A stretch of DNA of 64,000 bases from positions 1 to 64,000 of the forward strand of contig SEFA01000016.1 in the NCBI GenBank assembly GCA_004210455.1, read 5' to 3'. Under the pieces are notes generated by a model. The model did not search any database. It was not told the origin of the DNA and was given only the letters and a program-made list of their open reading frames with translations. Shown piece by piece: positions 62,290 through 64,000 of the stretch. The position numbers were made by a program, and so were the translations under genes. The stretch is from Rubrivivax sp. (lineage in GTDB: Bacteria > Pseudomonadota > Gammaproteobacteria > Burkholderiales > Burkholderiaceae_C). The stretch's first letter is position 1, and each line of letters begins with the position of its first letter.

Positions 62290-63588
62290 ATGAAGGACAG
62301 ATCGGCCGATCCGCTCATCGATGTGAACCAGCTGAAAGTGGGGATGTTCATCCATCTCGACCTCGGCTGGATGTCGCATCCGTTTCCGCTCAGCAGCTTC
62401 AAGCTGAGCTCGGAAGAGCAGTTGCTGATCCTGCGCCGCCTGGGACTGAAGCAGGTGCGCTGGAGTCCGGGCAAGAGCGATCTGCCGCTGGAAGCCACGC
62501 CGATGCCTGCGCCGCCCGTGGCGGCGGCCGTGGTCGACGACCAGCGCAGCGTCGAGGACGAGGTGCGCGAGCGCCATCGCCGCCTGCTGGCCGAGCAGCG
62601 CGATGCGCTGCTGCTGTGCGAACGCCAGTACGCCGAGGCCGCCACCGCCCTGCGCGACCTGATGGACCTCGTGCCGCGTGAACCGACGGAGGCGCGCGAC
62701 CGCTCGTCCGCGTTGTCCCGCGCGCTGCTGGACAAGATGCTGGTCGAGGGCGACATCAACATCCGTCTGCTCAACGAGGGCGCCGGTGACCGGGGCACCG
62801 CGCACGCGCTCAACGTCGCCGTGATCGCGATGCTGCTGGGCCGGGCGTTCGGACTGGGTCGGGACGAGATGCTGGAGCTGGGCCAGGGCGCGCTGCTGCA
62901 CGACATCGGCAAGCTGGAACTGACGGCCCGTTTCCGCCATCGCGACGACAGCTTCACCGCCGCCGAGGTAGCCGCCTATCAGCAGCACGTCGCCAAGGGT
63001 GTGGTGCTGGGGCAGAAGATGGGCGTGGGCGCGGGCCCGCTGCTGATCATCGCGCAGCATCACGAACACGCCGACGGCAGCGGATTCCCGCAACGCCTGA
63101 ACGCCGACCGCATGAGCATCGGCGCCCGGATCGTGGCGCTGGTGAACCGCTTCGACGGCCTGTGCAATCCGCTGCTCAGTTCCAAGGCGATGACGCCGCA
63201 TGAGGCCCTGTCGTTGATGTTCGCGCAGGGCCGCAGCCGTTTCGACGCGACCATGCTCAATGCCTTCATCCGGATGATGGGCGTGTATCCGCCGGGCTCC
63301 GCCGTGCAACTGACCGACGACCGCTACGCGCTGGTCGTCGCCGTCAACTCGTCGCGCCCGCTCAAGCCCAGGGTCATGGTCCACGATCCCCGGGTACCGC
63401 GCGATGAAGCGCTGGTGCTCAACCTGGAAGAGCTGCCCGACCTCGGCATCCGCCGCAGCGTCAAGCCGCAGCAGTTGCCGCGCGCCTCGCTGGACTACCT
63501 CAGCCCGCGCAGCCGCATCGCCTATTTCTTCGAATCCGCCGGCCCGATGTCCATGCCGCCCTCGCCCCCCGGGGAGATGGCGGCGTGA
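62290..63588 (+). CDS. HD-GYP cyclic-di-GMP phosphodiesterase with DUF3391 domain
   Basis: 432 residues. The N-terminal DUF3391 domain (VNQLKVGMFIHLDLGWMSHPFPLSSFKLSSEEQL) precedes a coiled linker and an HD-GYP domain (ALLHDIGKLELTA, HHEHADGSGFPQRLNADRMS, VALVNRFDGL). The G-Y-P motif reads G-F-P, a known tolerated variant. No receiver or membrane helix. This architecture breaks down cyclic-di-GMP in the cytoplasm and affects motility and biofilm. Its stop overlaps the start of the next gene by four bases (GTGA), so the PAS-domain protein downstream is co-translated and may be a functional partner. Confidence 0.92.
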   Translation: MKDRSADPLIDVNQLKVGMFIHLDLGWMSHPFPLSSFKLSSEEQLLILRRLGLKQVRWSPGKSDLPLEATPMPAPPVAAAVVDDQRSVEDEVRERHRRLLAEQRDALLLCERQYAEAATALRDLMDLVPREPTEARDRSSALSRALLDKMLVEGDINIRLLNEGAGDRGTAHALNVAVIAMLLGRAFGLGRDEMLELGQGALLHDIGKLELTARFRHRDDSFTAAEVAAYQQHVAKGVVLGQKMGVGAGPLLIIAQHHEHADGSGFPQRLNADRMSIGARIVALVNRFDGLCNPLLSSKAMTPHEALSLMFAQGRSRFDATMLNAFIRMMGVYPPGSAVQLTDDRYALVVAVNSSRPLKPRVMVHDPRVPRDEALVLNLEELPDLGIRRSVKPQQLPRASLDYLSPRSRIAYFFESAGPMSMPPSPPGEMAA

Positions 63589-64000
63589 ATCTTCCGGTCC
63601 GAGCCACCGCCGCGGCCCCCGCGGCGCTCAATGCCGCGTTCCTGCCGCTGATCGACGGCCTGCAGGAGGCGGTCTGGCTGGTGGACGCGCGCACCCATTG
63701 CGTCGTGGCGGTCAACCAGGCCTCGCAGCAGCTGCTCGGGCTGCAGGCAAAGGATCTGGTGGGCGGCAGCATCGAGTCCCTGGCGTCGACGCCGGAGGAT
63801 GCGCTGTTCTGGATGGATGCCGCGATCGGCCGCCGGGAGAGCCTGCACACCGACACGATGATGCGTCACGCGGACGGGCGCATGCTGTGGATTTCCCGCC
63901 GCATCAGCCATGTCGCGCAGGCGCAGGGCGACGGACTGTGGCTGATCGCGATGCGCGATCAGACGCAGCAGCGCCAGCACGACGAGGAACGCGAGACGCT
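63585..64000 (+). CDS. PAS-domain signalling protein, 3' end outside the window
   Basis: Open from GTG 63585 to the window end (138 codons so far), coupled to the HD-GYP gene by a GTGA overlap. The translation contains a PAS domain: FLPLIDGLQEAVWLVDARTH, then VNQASQQLLGLQAKDLVGGS, DTMMRHADGRMLWISRRIS and LWLIAMRDQTQQRQHDEERE. The last part looks like the coiled linker that leads to a histidine kinase, GGDEF or EAL domain. Which output domain it carries cannot be told here. The ending is cut by the window, not by a stop codon. Confidence 0.8.
   Translation, partial: MNLPVRATAAAPAALNAAFLPLIDGLQEAVWLVDARTHCVVAVNQASQQLLGLQAKDLVGGSIESLASTPEDALFWMDAAIGRRESLHTDTMMRHADGRMLWISRRISHVAQAQGDGLWLIAMRDQTQQRQHDEERET

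Overview
The window looks like chromosome from a GC-rich betaproteobacterium of the order Burkholderiales, probably of the Roseateles/Mitsuaria/Pelomonas type. This is inferred from the very high GC, the divergent glnE // yhdP-nit arrangement, the TonB-receptor carbohydrate locus and a perfect Hrp-type (PIP) promoter box. There are no rRNA genes, CRISPR arrays, transposases or integrases. One tRNA gene, tRNA-Leu(CAG), is present.

Left part (1-9.6 kb): two exported-type proteins of unknown function share a C-terminal module. They are followed on the minus strand by an MHYT-PAS hybrid histidine kinase overlapping an HD-GYP response regulator, then the methionine ABC importer metN-metI-metQ with a clear terminator, and a small lipoprotein. 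From 9.6 to 19.1 kb lie nit and yhdP (minus, 4-bp overlap), divergent glnE, a rhombosortase-like rhomboid protease and a DMT exporter.

Middle (19.1-34.5 kb): the accessory hot spot. A gene broken by two frameshifts (minus) diverges from a gene for a 561-residue protein with eight 12-residue repeats. That gene is preceded by a perfect TTCGC-N15-TTCGC box, the signature of HrpX/HrpB-controlled type III effectors. Next come a divergent propeller-type sensor kinase / NarL-type regulator pair, a secreted methyltransferase-like protein, a LysR/SDR convergent pair, a PL4 rhamnogalacturonan lyase with a Ser-Pro linker, a lipocalin, and a GntR(YtrA)-ABC-permease operon ending in a strong terminator.

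Lysine module (35.0-40.9 kb): an Lrp-type regulator diverges from a four-gene operon for a lysine-6-dehydrogenase/saccharopine-dehydrogenase family enzyme, an ALDH7-type aldehyde dehydrogenase, an HglS-type (DUF1338) 2-oxoadipate decarboxylase and an FAD-linked D-2-hydroxyglutarate dehydrogenase. Together they could carry lysine to 2-oxoglutarate, with only the aminoadipate aminotransferase step missing.

Sugar module (41.3-52.5 kb): a LacI regulator, a flavin-dependent halogenase-family protein and, divergent from it, a TonB-dependent receptor, a binding protein, two permeases, a GH1 beta-glucosidase and a glucokinase. Two TGACAACGNTGTCA operators sit between the divergent genes. The layout fits beta-glucoside uptake and cleavage; no ABC ATPase is encoded locally.

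Right part (52.6-64 kb): an M13 metallopeptidase, a DMT transporter broken by a single frameshift with a divergent LysR gene, an enoyl-CoA hydratase / 3-hydroxyacyl-CoA dehydrogenase pair, an IclR regulator of the PcaR/PobR type and a 3-oxoadipyl-CoA-type thiolase (aromatic or acyl-CoA catabolism). At the edge are a second HD-GYP protein and a PAS-domain protein cut by the window end.
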